From the NCBI GenBank assembly GCA_002633005.1, contig NMRA01000022.1, positions 760,987-814,206 on the forward strand: 53,220 bases of DNA, written 5' to 3'. The stretch is from Phoronis australis (Eukaryota > Phoronida > Phoronidae). This document shows, in pieces, positions 22,918 through 37,058 of this stretch; the first letter of the stretch is position 1, and each line of letters opens with the position of its first letter. The notes beneath the pieces were generated by a model. It made no database searches. It was not told the DNA's origin and worked only from the letters and a program-made list of their open reading frames with translations. The position numbers and the translations under genes were made by a program.

Positions 22918-25534
22918 CTGCAAAGCACAGAAGAAATTGACTTACAACCTTACTACTGGTTGTATCGTATCGCATCGATTCAAATTAAACAAAACAAAAA
23001 TTGACACCTCCTTTCATGCGCCAATTGATTTTTAATGTCAAGTAAGTGAGCACTGCAGTTAGCAACAGAAACCGCCCACGACAATCGTCACCGCTCATTG
23101 CTACCCAAGTCTGACAATCTCTTTTTAGGGAGGAAATGCCTGTAAGCGCCTAACACTCCACCAAGGAGTGGAGTTTGGAAAACATGATGATAAAGGGGGG
23201 ATGTTTAGACAAATTGGCCTCACAAATCACACCATAATTAACAAACATTAGATAAGCTCCAACAGTAGTTCAGTGAAACCGAAATTGAAATTCTTTTGAC
23301 TACATTCACAATGTTTCAATTAACCTCAATCTGTCTGAGAATTAACCTAACAAGCAGAATTTTCACGCTCCAAGAACGAAGATAACAAAACACACTAATA
23401 AAACGATGCTAACAAAACGTTTGTTTCCAATACTCATCTGAAATGCCCACATGGGTAGTACTTTCACTCATAGGTGCAGTAGAACACATTTGTTCATCAG
23501 ACAGTGTTAATTCTGAACAACAGATAGGATTGACTATAAGTGTGACATATGTACCCTATCAAAACTGCCAAAGATTCAATTCACATTACTCCTAAAATCC
23601 CTGACAATCCCTATCAGTCTTGCCAGAGTGTCCAAAGCCAAGATAACACTGGTCAGCCACATACTCACAACAGGTTGTATGCTGGTGTAGAAATGACCCT
23701 AACTAATTCTGTGATTGACACCCAATCAAATACTGACAGACATTCCACATCTTAACAAACTGTGCCAAGAGGAATAAACAAAGAAGGGACTTAGAATACA
23801 CACCCTGCTCCCAAAGTAACAACAAGCCTTCTCTCATTTGTAGAGTAATAAAGGAAGAGGTATTCTACAATCATGCCTGCAATGAAGACAGCAAAATATC
23901 ACTAATTCGAGGCACAGTTTGGATGATAAGCGGAAATTTATTTTTTTATTATTCCCAGGAAAGAAATGAAACAGTCAAGTAACGCTTTTACATGTTCAAG
24001 GTTTGTACCATATCAACCACCAGACAATATTCACAAATACTATTTATCAAATCCCAGAGTTAGAAGGAACCACTTGGTCTGCCATCTGATAACCTCCATG
24101 TGAAAGGGAAACACTTCAATACAGGAAGTAGTCCAATCTGCACACATCTTTGAATATGAGTTGCCAATGACCAGACATATGGAAGTTAACAATGGCCTGA
24201 CAGGCCTTACTAGCAGGCGGTCCAGTCAAGGACTGTGTAAGTTTTGTGAACTGTTGTCATGGCAACAGTGGTGAACAACTCTGGATGACGCAAGTCTGCG
24301 AGCTTGGACCATGAAGTCATGCTAGGAAACGGAGATGAGAATAGCTTAAATAATGACTGATATGTCCGAATTGAGATCACAACTTGTCTAAGTTTGGATA
24401 CTTATGCTAAAAAAAGAGACAGAAGCTATGGTGAAGAAAAATAAAACCAGACAGAACTCGGCAGAGTCCAATGCACAAAAAAGGTATATGGTAACAAATG
24501 CGCCTATCTGGCAGCCATCATGTGGAATCATTAACGACTGACAGGCAGGACACAAAACAGTTGTTGTCCTGAGGAAGGCATTAACAAGCAATTGATGAAG
24601 GTTTAACAGGACAGCTGGTCTTAAATGGTGTTCACATACAAATGAGGCAGCCATTGGACAGGATGCAAAAAAACATCATCAAAGTTTTACCAGATTTAAA
24701 CCCCCATTCAGAAGTATCTATGGAAACCAAATGTTACCCTCGAGAGTAGACAGTATAACAACATTGAAAATGATAAGTGAATACTTGGGGAAAATAATGT
24801 CAATTCAAACTACCGGTATATTCATCAACAAAAACAGTTCATTACTTACCCTGCTCAAGAATAACAAAAGTGATCATTGTTATAAGTTTCAAAGACTGAT
24901 TTCCATGCTCCAAATAATGGAAACTAACATTTACACAATAGGAGCCATGGCAATATTAAAACAAAAATTTTATGAATCTTCACGTTTGACAAGAAATTTG
25001 ACAAAATGAAATTTCACTAGTCTGCCAAATTGCACTTTAAATAAGTTAAGAATTACTGTAATGTGATTGAGTGAAAGGAATGGAACATAATGAGGCCTTC
25101 ATGGAACAATGTTTTACATTGATAAGGTTATCCTAGTTACCTACACCAAAAAGACAAGACTTTCTAAACTGGAACACATTATTGGTAATGAATGAGCAAA
25201 TACCAGAAACTAACAATTAAATGCCCGATGGGGCAAAACCAGCCTTGTGGTTAGATCCATCAGAAGTTTGTTTAGCAGTTAGTAGTCAGCCATAAGTGGC
25301 GTGCCAACCATGCCTCGCTTATTAACCCGAGCATGTCAAGAGCTGATCCCGCATGAAGAGAGCAGTGTTCACTCATCATAAACCTTCTGACAGGTATGTG
25401 GTTGTAGGCATACCTGAGTTGTGTAGAGTAGCTGTGCATAATAGGGCTAAGAGTCCAACAGCAAACAATACCTAAAGAATCAAGTCTGGCAGGACAGGCA
25501 ACAAGATCTGGGCTACAGTAGACATGAAGTGACT

Positions 25535-25785
25535 ATGTATTTGGATCCTTACCGCATGTATTTGGATCCTTACCGCATGTATTTGGATCCTTACTGCATG
25601 CATTTGGATCCTTACTGCATGTATTTGGATCCTTATTGCATGCATTTGGATCCTTACTGCATGTATTTGGATCCTTACTGCATGTATTTGGATCCTTACT
25701 GCATGTATTTGGATCCTTACTGCATGTAATTGGATCCTTACTGCATGCATTTGGATCCTTATACTACATGTATTTGGATCCTTGT
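25535..25785. repeat. 21-bp tandem array, 12 copies, each with GGATCC
   Basis: The unit ATGTATTTGGATCCTTACTG plus C repeats 12 times, with small changes (ACCGC/ACTGC; GTATTT/GCATTT; one 2-base insertion in the last unit). Because 21 is divisible by three, both strands stay open and would give a heptapeptide repeat (MYLDPYC on plus, HAVRIQI on minus). I read this as a minisatellite in an intron, not a gene. Confidence 0.95.
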
Positions 25786-26357
25786 GTTGCCATAGGAAAT
25801 ATGTGTATACTTCGTAAATACGATAACTCTCCATGCAAACTCAGACAAGTTATTCGTATGCTACAAATATTTTGCAAGCTCAGTTTAAATTCAACAATAC
25901 ATTAAATATAAAGTAACCATGAAAAGTTCAAAACAACTTTTTATTCCAAACCTTGACCTGTTGAACTTAATATGCAATTGAAATTTTACCTCTTCTAAAC
26001 AACAAAAACTTGGCTTGGTGAAAAGGCAATCCATCAACGGGTGACACGCTTTCTACAGTAGATATATTAAGGTCTACTATAAAATTGAAATCGCATTTAA
26101 CATCTGAAAAAAATAGTGCCATTACGAGAATATAATCAAAAACAAATGTCCACACTTGACTAAATCTTTCTAAATGTCTCAGATTAAGGTCAAAAGCAAG
26201 AGAGCTTTACATTTGCTACATCTGCATTCTATATGAGATGCAGTGGACCATAAAACTGTCACAAGATTAGACTAATTCTTAATTCACACAGTCACTCATT
26301 ATCTTAATTAGAGCTGGAAAATAAAAACTTGTAACTGCACAGTAGATACTGTTTGTG

Positions 26358-26560
26358 TGCCCGGTCAGGTTGGTCACGCTGTTGGACACGAGCCAAATTT
26401 ATGAGACCCCCGTGGAGACACGGACCTGCCTGGGATTCTCGATAGACCCTGGATGATTTTCAAGGAGATCGTAGCGCTACTCAGTATGTCAGGTCTAAGC
26501 GTACTGCGTGATTCACATCAGTAGACAAATAGTGTATCGTAATACAAGGTACACAGACAA
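26358..26560. other. CpG-rich patch inside CpG-poor intron
   Basis: About 11 CpG sites in 200 bases, several times the local density. No coding frame or repeat ends were recognised. It could be an unmethylated regulatory element or a young insertion. Confidence 0.35.
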
Positions 26561-28667
26561 ACACTGCAATACAAACAGATTCAGCCTCACCTGGCCAGGC
26601 AGGTGAGAACGCTTAGCACTGTCAACTATGACAAAGTCATCATGGGGGGAAATAACTGAACCAAATTAGGACTGACAACCAAACGGACCATTCTTCCCGA
26701 AACAAAAACCCTGCCATGCCGTGCAAATATGTATTAAAAGGTGTTATTCTCCATTCCAAAGACCAGACAATGTGGGTGGGTTTAATGGATCCAAAGTTTT
26801 TTTTCAAAATGACAGGTCATAACAAGTCTACTCAAATATGTATTAGAGGTTCTATTCATACTTCTTAAAACCATACAATAGGAGTTTGTAAGCAATAAGC
26901 TACCATATGACCTAAGCTGTTTTTCAAAACTAACTGATCATACCTGGTGTTCTTGGAAGAGCCAATCTTGTAATCCGTTCACAAAAGTGGCAGAAAAACA
27001 TGTCACGTTTAAGTTTCGCGTGTTAGTATTTAGGCTTGAAGTACACACAAGATGATGATATGTGTAAAAGATACCTGCCTTGTTAAGCTTCGCTTGCCCA
27101 CTTTTTGTCCAAGATAAAATGTGGTAGAAACTAAGTCTTAATTTAATTATAACTTTGTAATAATATTTCAATAGCAAATAGATGGACTGCGGATTGAATT
27201 CCGCGTCAGCAGTGGCATAATAAGTCGTTCTCCCTATGCCTGGCTGAACATAAATGATGACGCATGGAATAACAAAAAACACATGACAACCAAAACTTGA
27301 TACTCGGCACTTATTTCAAATGACTTTTTGTTCAAACTGACAAACACGCTGAGAACAACATCCCATCTATTTTTAACAGATTTACACAAATTACAGTGGG
27401 CAGAACATTCGACCATAAAGTGACTGTCTTCGTCCTTGGGCATACCCCAAAGATAGGGTGTCCAGAATTATGTGGCAAAAGACAATTCAAGCAAATATTT
27501 CTGAATCATCTCAATCACTAAAAGTGGCCCGACTACTAACAGAGCCCAGGGCATGCAGGACTTGAGATGGATGGCCTACTAAATGGCCATTAGGAGATGA
27601 CAGGGACTTTTGTGAGCTGAAAGGGGTGAAACAGGCACTCTGCCTTATTATCATATCAAATGTGCTGACTCACATTCCATGTTAGCTAGCAAAATGGGTA
27701 AATTTGGTGATGAAATGCACATTCAATTCTATCTTTGCATTATGAAAAAATGTAGGATAATTCCTCAATTACCACAGCAATGGAGAGCTATTTCTGTGAA
27801 AAAGACGGATACTTGTAAGTGAATAGATTGTTTTGGCTACTGTTACCAAATATATGTTAATGTTATCACAACAGCTACAGAACAGCGATGAAGATAAAAA
27901 AACAATCCCTGCAGCGATTAATAAATAGTAGTAAATCTAGACCAGGTATTTAGGATAGACAACACTTCACAATTAGCCAAATTAACCGTAACTCAATACC
28001 AAAGCCTAAAAGCACTGCTGTCTAAATTAACTTTCATACCAACTCAACAGTCCAACCTTTTTATGATACTCATAAAACAAGACATCTCTCAGTGAATGAC
28101 TTCCTAACAAGGGTGACCACAGTGGGAGACCTGGACATCACAGCAGGCTACACTGAACAACTGCTGTGAATTCAACTTGTCCCCTTGGCATGAATCAGTT
28201 GATCCCACATTTCATCAAACACTGTTATCAACAATGAACCCAACTTTTATTATCATTTGAGTTTCAACACTGCTGATTGGAGCTCCTTGAAACCACCCCT
28301 TCAAGACGGGCAACTGTTTACAACCTTTGGTGCCGCACATCTATGACATAAACACCAAGGGTTTATCATTTAAATTGCCTATTTCTACTATAAATTAAAA
28401 CAATAAAAGACCGTCAACCAAAATGCTCTTCCCAAGATATTATTGTCGCTGCCCCATTAGAGGAACTTTGGTTTACTGAAGCTTTCCTGAATCTTCACAT
28501 ACCTAGACAGCAATACCAACATTATCACTAAGACAACAGACGATACAGTTCATTCGTACTCTCAAACGACTATTGAGTAGTGGGTTAGAGGCTAACTGAA
28601 AACTGTTCTGCCTTTTACGAGTGTTCATGAAAATGATCAGTGTCATTCCTTCATCAGATATGCATTC

Positions 28668-28880
28668 TTTTTATTTATTTATTTATTTACGGGCGTCTAT
28701 TGAGAGCACTATGTCACAATATTAAAGAACACCTTTTACGAGTCTCGTGTGATCATATATCGTTGCCGCGACCTCTACCGATAACTTCGGCAAAGTTTTG
28801 TTCTGACCTTTCTCACTACACCAATGTTTCTATGTACCGAATCTTCGCTTTTAAATCCCGCTATTTTCAGCTACGATTTG
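28668..28880 (-). mobile_element. Probable retroelement insertion (SINE or truncated non-LTR) with (TAAA)n tail
   Basis: Read on the minus strand, a CpG-rich segment of about 190 bases (roughly 13 CpG) ends in (TAAA)n at 28668-28689. A simple A-rich 3' tail and undepleted CpG in a CpG-poor host region are both typical of a fairly recent retrotransposed sequence. The 5' limit is uncertain and I found no clear target-site duplication. No reverse transcriptase coding is present. Confidence 0.45.
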
Positions 28881-31800
28881 CTTGCAAATTAAGGAGGTTA
28901 ACCTCTAAACTTCAGTAAAAGAGACTTGTGACACCACAAGTTTCATCAGCTCTTTGATTATCAACTGATGATGGAAGAATTTCATTTGCCTGTCAGCATC
29001 AGAACTTGCCATGCCTTGTTCACAGTTTACACCATTAATATTAGCCTAGTTAACTGCCAGACATCCAGACTTTATCCCCAGTTCACCCAAACCAGACCAT
29101 CCACATTCTAACAACCCACATGGCAGGGTCTGTGTACAACATACCTAGGGCAAACCAACAAACAAAAATCTTCATTTTGTGTACTTTCTGATAAAGCAGA
29201 GCCAGAAAATGGACATTAAACTCAAGTACATCCCCAATTTGTTATTTTAAGGTTTTCCTTATTTATAAGTTATAGATAAGAACAAGTTTGTTTTATCCAA
29301 ACAAAACCTTCAACTGCCATGAAATACCCAATGTAATTATTCAGTACCTTGGAAAAATTTCACTAAATCGAAAATATTAAAATTTCCCTTGTCATTATTG
29401 GTGATAACAATCCCATTTAAATGAACTTAGATTCTGAAGACCAATACCTTGCTTTGAGACAGTTTAGGATCTTCACAAGAGGACAAATGTGTGGTGCATT
29501 CATTGTTACTGACTACAAAATTTCGTTATTAAAAACTTGGAACAAACATAAAGAAAGTGACAAATGACAGGGGTCTATCAAAAATCTGTAAATTAGTAAT
29601 GTACCAGTATCAAATTCATTTTTCAATACCATTTCTTCTCAACATCAGTCACTCAAGTAAAGCAAATCGTGCAGGCCCAACTCTCGTCCTTAAAAAACAT
29701 CTCTATTAATATTGCCCTGCACTTTTCACTTGATGCCAGATGGAGGTCACACCAACAACCATTGTGTGGAACAATAGAGACCACTGTACACCAGTAACCA
29801 CATAATCACCTGGCACAGCTGATGAGGCAGAGATGACACTGCATAAGGGAGTACCAGCCATTTAAAATTAATGAATTAAAAATCTATCAACTCATAAAAC
29901 TGCCTGAATATTGATACTTTTGACATATTTGAGCATTTAACTTTTAAAGCATAACCAAGAAGTTTCAAAGCAATACAACATCAACTGAACAAGCATTTCT
30001 GTGCTTACTTCAAATACAAGAAGAAACATTGACACAATTGCAGCATGTTGTCAATTGGATTATGCTTAATTTTCATAAATACAACAACCTAGCCACCATA
30101 TAAACCCTGTCATTTGAAGCAAAACCACAACCTAGAATAACCATGAGGATCAAACAAAAGTCAAATATCTGAAATGTTTCCACCCTACCAAGGCATTTAT
30201 GTGCTGATTGTCAAGTTTTCGAAAGGCATGTCAATGAGGAATGTTGACGACTCCCAACACAGAGCAGAATGGAGCCATTCATGTCAGTATTTATAGAGAG
30301 CTGGCCCAGTGCCACAGTGACCACATTGGTAATGACAAGCAGATGGGGACAGAGGTGGATGTGGTACAACCATCAAATGACCAGTGGCTAATTAGACAGC
30401 ATACCTAATGGAACATCAATGACTCACAGATGAGACTGGTGAGGCAAAAACATAATCCAATCTGGAGGCTGTCTTCCAGGGATGTAATCCAATTCATAAA
30501 CTTCACCACAAAGTGTGTCTCCCTGGTAAACACAAACTACTAATTTCACACTTTTAGATCACACACATGCACCCAAGACAGTGTCTGGCATTTTCGACAC
30601 AAAGAGAAGGAAAATTGGAACTCTGAATGAAGTCACCTAGAATTGTGGCGTTAACAAACCTGGCATGTGGTTGGTTTAGACCACCTGCAGTAAATGATTA
30701 TGCCTGAGAAAAGCAGGGCATTTCATCAATAACTTTTTATGAGATAGAAAATATGTACAATACGATAATTGCCAAACATCTCGGCTTCATGACTTATTGC
30801 ATAACATAAAGTAATCTTAAAGGCAGTACTAAAGATAAAGAATCACCAAGTGATCCTTCTAACCAAAGGTGACTACGGTAGTAAACCATGTCTTGACCCA
30901 GGCAGCATATTAAAATATGAAACGAAGCGTTTTGTACTACAAGCGAAATATCCCCATGAAAAGCAAGGTGGATTGTTGCTTTGAAATATCACTGCATAAT
31001 TTACCCAAAGCTTTAGGGATCACTGGATACAAAAGACTTGAAAGCATAAATCACTGAAAAATGAAAAGCCTTGTCCAGGGGCTGGAAGGCAATAAAACCC
31101 ATAAAGTTTCAGTCAACAATGCTGGACCAGCAGCAGCTTGTATGGACTTCCCCAGGTCAGTGCTTCCAACAACATCCATTTTACCAAGTGGGTTTAATCC
31201 TCTTAACTTCAACTATATCATAATCCAAGCCAGGCAAAAGTGATGACAATGCTAGGAAACTTCTCAATCACTCCCAGGTATGTGTAGCATTTCAGTTGCT
31301 GCATTCATTGAATATTTTTTACATGAGCTGCTAATAGTGGGGGTCAGATACAGGCGAAGACAAAGTGGTACAATGGTCCCTTGTGCACTGATTGTGAAAC
31401 AAGCAGTGTTGGCCTGCACAAACACAATGTTCACCAACACAACCTGGTGACTAAGGCAGTGGTGAATTTCTCACAGCCAAGCTAAGTGAAAACAGGTGGC
31501 TGGTTCAATCAAGGTCTTTCCTTCATTTCTAATGGTGTAACTTTCCTAAACACAAAGCCAACTCAAAGAATACTTTATTCTTTATAGAAAGGATATGCAG
31601 AGATTTTGTTATTTTCTCTAGGTCTTGGACATATGTCCTGATGTGTCAAAATCTGTCAGAACATTTTAAAAATCAGGAAGACAAAATTCGCCATTGGGGG
31701 AGGGGTTCAAATAGGATTCCAGAACTGGGAAATCAAATTTTCCAAAAAATCCTACCTAACATGCCTTGTTCCCATCACATTGGCGGTGCGTAGGTAGCCA

Positions 31801-32019
31801 GTGGCCGTGGCCCCCATGCGGTGCTGTATACACCCATCTAATAGTGGAGTACAGTTAAATGGAAATAAAAGTGTCATTGACATAACATAAACCTATTTAT
31901 TAAATTACTCTAAAATGGAGTCATTTTAGGCCTATTTGAGGCTGATGACATGACTCTGTGTTCATCACAATGTGTCAAATGCACAAGTCATTTCATAACA
32001 AAATACAGAGACGACACTG

Positions 32020-32480
32020 GCTGTCCGAATTGCCGGTATTACTCCTTCCGTAAACGCAAACTTCGCGCACTGCCACTGCCAAAGTAAAGAGTTATTCACA
32101 GGGGGGTATCCATTGATATTGGATCAGCCAATGAAACGTTTACAAATTATTAAGATGAGCTCAATTTCGATTGGCTGATGACATGAGAAATGCACCAAAA
32201 GCAACCAATAGTGTTCGTCTAAGTTTGAAATGGCACAAGCAACACCCAAAAAGATAGGACTATGGCGAACAAACTTCGTCTTAAATTGATCAGCAGAGAA
32301 AACAGATTAAAAACTTTCGAACGTAGTAATTCTTTGCCTTGAATCATAAAGTTCGCGACAAACACGAAGAACAAAGTGCATGAATTCTGTCTACACCATT
32401 CCCAAAAATTGACCAGACATTCTGAAAATAAATCGGACCCAGTCTGATGGTCAACGCTTAACAAAATCCTTGGAACTGTA
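32020..32480. promoter_or_regulatory. CpG-rich patch with three CCAAT boxes
   Basis: CpG density rises here (for example TCCGAATTGCCGG, ACGCAAACTTCGCGC). ATCAGCCAAT at 32123-32132 is mirrored by ATTGGCTGAT at 32170-32179, and a third CCAAT lies at 32205-32209. Paired CCAAT boxes in CpG-rich DNA are typical of NF-Y-bound promoters. It may be an alternative FGFR promoter or an enhancer; direction is unknown. Confidence 0.35.
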
Positions 32481-35400
32481 ACACGTTGCCTTAGATACAA
32501 ACAGGAATCAGTTACTAACTTGCATCATGTCTTCACCTTTGAACATGCGATAGCTTACAGAACTCAAAAATCCCAGGACAGTCCTGAATTACCTATTCGT
32601 AGTAATGCTGTCCAGATGACATAGCCCACTTTCACCATTTCTGAACATACATTAGCAACACCAGCTAATAGTTCTCAACTTTCCAAACGCAGACTGGTTC
32701 AAGTGAGTGACTTTTCTCAAATTCTGATGATTCACATCTATTCAAGTTTTATTTATTATTTTACGTTTGAAGAGAAGGAACATTGCTGTTGGCCATTTCA
32801 GCAAAAACAACAAGCGAACAAGAGTGTCCAGCATCGTGTCCAGCATCGGTTGCATTTCCATTCCATAACACATTAGTTTGAACACCTGAAGGGTGATAAT
32901 AATCAAGCCGCTTCTGTCACAACAAATTGATTTAGGACACTCACCGGATAAAATGGATCTAATTTTGTTCTTTTCTCCAGTGATTTTTAAGTTTGAGGAG
33001 AACAGACAGTTCATTAATACTTTAGACCAAACTCATGAATACAGCTCGTCATCAGGGAATTTCGGCCTTCCACAACAAATTTCAGTTCAAACAAATGAAA
33101 GGATACCAACACGATGATGACGTTACTTTAGAAGAGCAAATACTGTTGTGAATAAAGTCTGACACCAGATCACCAATTATAGCAACTTAAAAAAATATCA
33201 AACTTGAGCAGTCTTAAGTGTTCTACCTTGTGATGCACTGTAGCTAAAAACATGATCCTTTATTGTAGTCAAACCAAAATGATAATTGCATTTAGGTACA
33301 GTAAAAAAGAGTATTCAAAGCAGAGACGTTTACACTCAGAAAACAAGATGTATACCTATGGGATTCAGATATGAGAATTACTGTTAACTGATCAACTTTC
33401 CAATTTATGGCATGGCAGATTGGTTAATACTTGGGCCTTTCAATGATCCCGGAAGGCTGCGGCTTCGTAATGTTAACATTGCCAATCACAATTCTGGGGT
33501 AGGTTCTTCAATATGGCCCAATGAAACTGTTGAAAAAGATGGGAGTTTTCAGAACTTTGTCTAAAACAGAATCTCTAAGATTCATAAATGGCAGTCTTAT
33601 AATTTGCAGCTCTTAAAAAAGAACGTTCTCAATGGTTTCAAAATCACACAAGCACGTGACTTCTAATTTTGAAGAAAAGTTTCCAGTGTTTTCAGGAATT
33701 TTTGCATCACCTGAAGATGTCTGATTAATGTAGCAGTGTGCTTGGAAAATACAGTTTGTGGACAACGAAACTCTCTATAACGACAGCAAACCATCCAACA
33801 AGAAACGGCCATGTCCAAGTAATTCATAAAATATGTCAGTCAAACCAAACCATATTCTGTCCAGCCATACGCAATGCACTTACAGACATACAGGCACACA
33901 CCCAACATAGGAAGGGCTGCACACAGCTATGGACGAATTACATTCAATGAAGTCAACCCAATGACTTACAGAACTATCCATTCAACAGCTGAGGTGAAAC
34001 AACATGTAACTGAACTATGAAAACAGACCCCAACATAAAATCTTACCCAAACACCAAACTGCATTGTTATATGAAATCTGGTACAGCCAAGACAAGAACA
34101 TATTAAATTCTTGTTCCAATAAGACATTCTGAAGCTGCGATAAGGCTGGGAATTTGGGGCTCATACCTGAAGCAAACTCAGCCCTAGTTTGTTACCAAGT
34201 GAAAACAATCGACTGTGTCTAAGACTTGCAACGCAACGGGAATAAAGGATAGGCAGTGGATAATCTGAGAAAACACCATTCCCTGAGAACTGTACATGCT
34301 TGGTTGTTACAAGGGATTACATGACAGAATATGTTTGTAGCTTGCCTAGTCATAGTCTGAATCATAATGCTGGTGATATCAAACTAACTTCCATCACGTC
34401 TCCATAAATGTTCTCTATCATACAAAATCTACAATTGCCAAAAATTGGTTGTTGGTTTGTTGAAAGTTTCTAAGACACAATTCAGTGCTACATTTCTAAG
34501 CATAGTGATCAGAATGTAATCAGAAGAATGAAAATATAATTGGGACATAGATGATATTGGGATCTATTTATCAAATTGCTGTCACTGGATTTTGTATTAA
34601 CACGGTCTGCAGATTGTTCACAAACTTGCCAAAAAACACACAGCCACAACATTTTTGTGCATTTTCATTGCTTGAAATATGGAAGAGAATGTTAGTTGTT
34701 GACAGCAATTCCTGGTTTGGGACACAATATTCCCTACTTCTAAAATTTGGCACAAGCTCCGACCTTGAGCAAAATAATGAATTTTTCATTGTCCCAAACT
34801 GGAGAATTTTTACTGTTAGGTGGAAGATAATGCACATATTCACATAAACCGACTTGTTGAACATCAACAAAACATAAGTACGTAAAGTAAACCAACTCAC
34901 ATAAAAATATTCCCAAATGAGGACTTTCTTTCAACTCATCCAATTTTGTTTCAGAATAAACTGAATTTAGCACATCATTTTCAAATTTAAGTTTTGAATT
35001 TCTGGTGGTGCATCACAAACTGACCCATGAACAAGTTAAATTTCGCTTTTTTAATAAATGTTGATATTGCAGTAAAAATGCAGCAAATACAAACAAGGAT
35101 CACAAAACTTCTTTATTCAAATTTATCTTTCGAAAAATGAACTGGTGAAAGCAAAAGATGAAATTAGAGGGTCTTCAACATCCAGTGCTAACAGTAACAG
35201 GTTTCCAACAGTCAAATTTCTTGTCAAATGTTAGGATACATGAAAAAAGTATAGTGGCTGACACAGAAAGCTCACCAGACATAGCCCTCAGAGCCTAATT
35301 GTCTTTACCAACTCCAAATTAACACAGACACTTCACAATTGACACCACTAACCGAATGAATAGCGCCCTTTGTTCTTGGTAGCACAGTCAAGGCATTTAA

Positions 35401-36200
35401 ACATATGAAATGACAACACCTTCAAATAATTAACAAGAATAATTTGCAACTCCTGTCACTTTCGCAGAATTTCACTTCTGCTTACAAGTAACAGAAATAA
35501 TACCAAAATGCCGCAAGACAGCGATATTAATGAAACGGTTTCAGTTATTACAGATGAAAAAGCTTTCAAAACGAATGAGAGTTCAATGAACAGTCACTGT
35601 ATAAAAATGTTCATGATGTGCACTAGATGGAGTGGGTGGAGGGAGGGAGCTTGCAGTGATTGACATCAGCTGCATGCTCCAACAAAACAATATGGTAAAA
35701 TATCACTGATTTCAGATACACAAACCACTTAAGACAAGAAAAAATGTTTTCTTCTAGTGATCAATTGTTGTTCATCATACAACCTATTTTCAGATATAGT
35801 GGCGACATGATGATAGGTATATTGTGTGAAATGTCACCCAGATTTTACGTAACTTGGTAGAAAATTTGAGGAATTCCAGTGTTTTTTAAATTTCTTTGTC
35901 ATCGCCATCCCTGCCTTGCCATTAAATGACTATTATTATTATACAGATGATCAAATGATCTTTGTAAAAATGTCTGCCGCTAAACTATGTTTCCTCTTCG
36001 TAAATTCTGTCCATCATGATTGTCAGAATTTGAAAGGGTCAAACAGAAGTCGCTTTTGTGCTCTCACAAAGCCAAAGCTATGTATAATGAATGTATCCTA
36101 ATGTGCCTTTATTAAAAGTTTAACGATATCATGCCACGATGGAATCACAAAAGTGAAAGGCGAATGTTTCGCATCTTTGCTCAGCAAATGGCAACTACAG

Positions 36201-36224
36201 TGATTGGTCAGTGAGGTTGGAATG
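36201..36224. repeat. Dispersed 24-bp motif, copy 1
   Basis: TGATTGGTCAGTGAGGTTGG plus AATG. A copy with one difference lies at 36880-36903. It includes an ATTGG (reverse CCAAT) box. Confidence 0.8.
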
Positions 36225-36879
36225 ATGAATTATGGGATGAAACTCTTTAGTTACAGGACAGAATTTACTGTTTCCTTCCATATGCAAACATTCCTTGTCA
36301 CAAATGCACCGTTGATACGAGTCTACGAAATGCAGGCCTGTTGTTCACCCACCTTTTCAGTGACACCTGTGGGCATGACGTGCAAACCCACAGCCATGGG
36401 TAATCCTTGAACTACCCAAAGGAAATTTTAAATTCAAGAAAACAATTCAGAAGAACTGCTGTTGCTAATTTGTAATTCATCAGCAAACTTCCACTTTTAA
36501 AATGTCCCTAAACCACCAACGCATGTGCCCACAACTGACTCAGTACAGGGCAACTTCCTCTAATTCACATCACCACAGTTGGTAAAACGATAAACATTAA
36601 AAACACATCACAAGCAGCCCCAAGCCTACAAACAATGAGTTAAAGCCCTTTACAACCACTGCTTGCAAGCCCTACTGCTGTGTCATTCTACCAGTGGCAG
36701 AAATGTTCCAGTCAGAAATGCAGGAATGAAATTCAGACAAGTTCAAGTGCTATGAACTGATATTCGTTCCAAGGCAAGTTTGGCAAAATCTCGCAAGATC
36801 ACCCCAGTGATAAGCTAGTGTTCTACAAGCAAGTTTGCGACATTACTAATGTACACAAGCAAAATGTTCGCTACTCAAA

Positions 36880-36903
36880 TGATTGGTCGGTGAGGTTGGA
36901 ATG
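36880..36903. repeat. Dispersed 24-bp motif, copy 2
   Basis: TGATTGGTCGGTGAGGTTGG plus AATG, 679 bases from copy 1 and in the same orientation. Confidence 0.8.
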
Positions 36904-37058
36904 TTTAATTGACTACATATTTACATTTCCTAATCGAAGACTTCGATAGCTAAGCGGAACATTCCCCAATCAGACTCTTCCAATTTTAAGAAACTTCAGA
37001 TAGGCTCAACTCTCCCCCTCCCCCCAAAAAACTTATCACTACTATACAACTTTTTGAA

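Noticed and set aside
22642-23004. Plus-strand open frame of 120 codons
   Set aside because: It overlaps, antisense, the signal-peptide exon and shows no recognisable domain.
25535-25785. CRISPR-like array
   Set aside because: Units are contiguous with no unique spacers, and the window is animal DNA.
25472-25834. Minus-strand protein with HAVRIQI repeats (and plus-strand MYLDPYC repeats)
   Set aside because: Both come from a 21-bp minisatellite that stays open on both strands; there are no splice sites, start context or family match.
34717-34800. Inverted TTTGGGACA ... TGTCCCAAA pair
   Set aside because: Nine-base arms about 70 bases apart occur often by chance in AT-rich DNA; no other element features.
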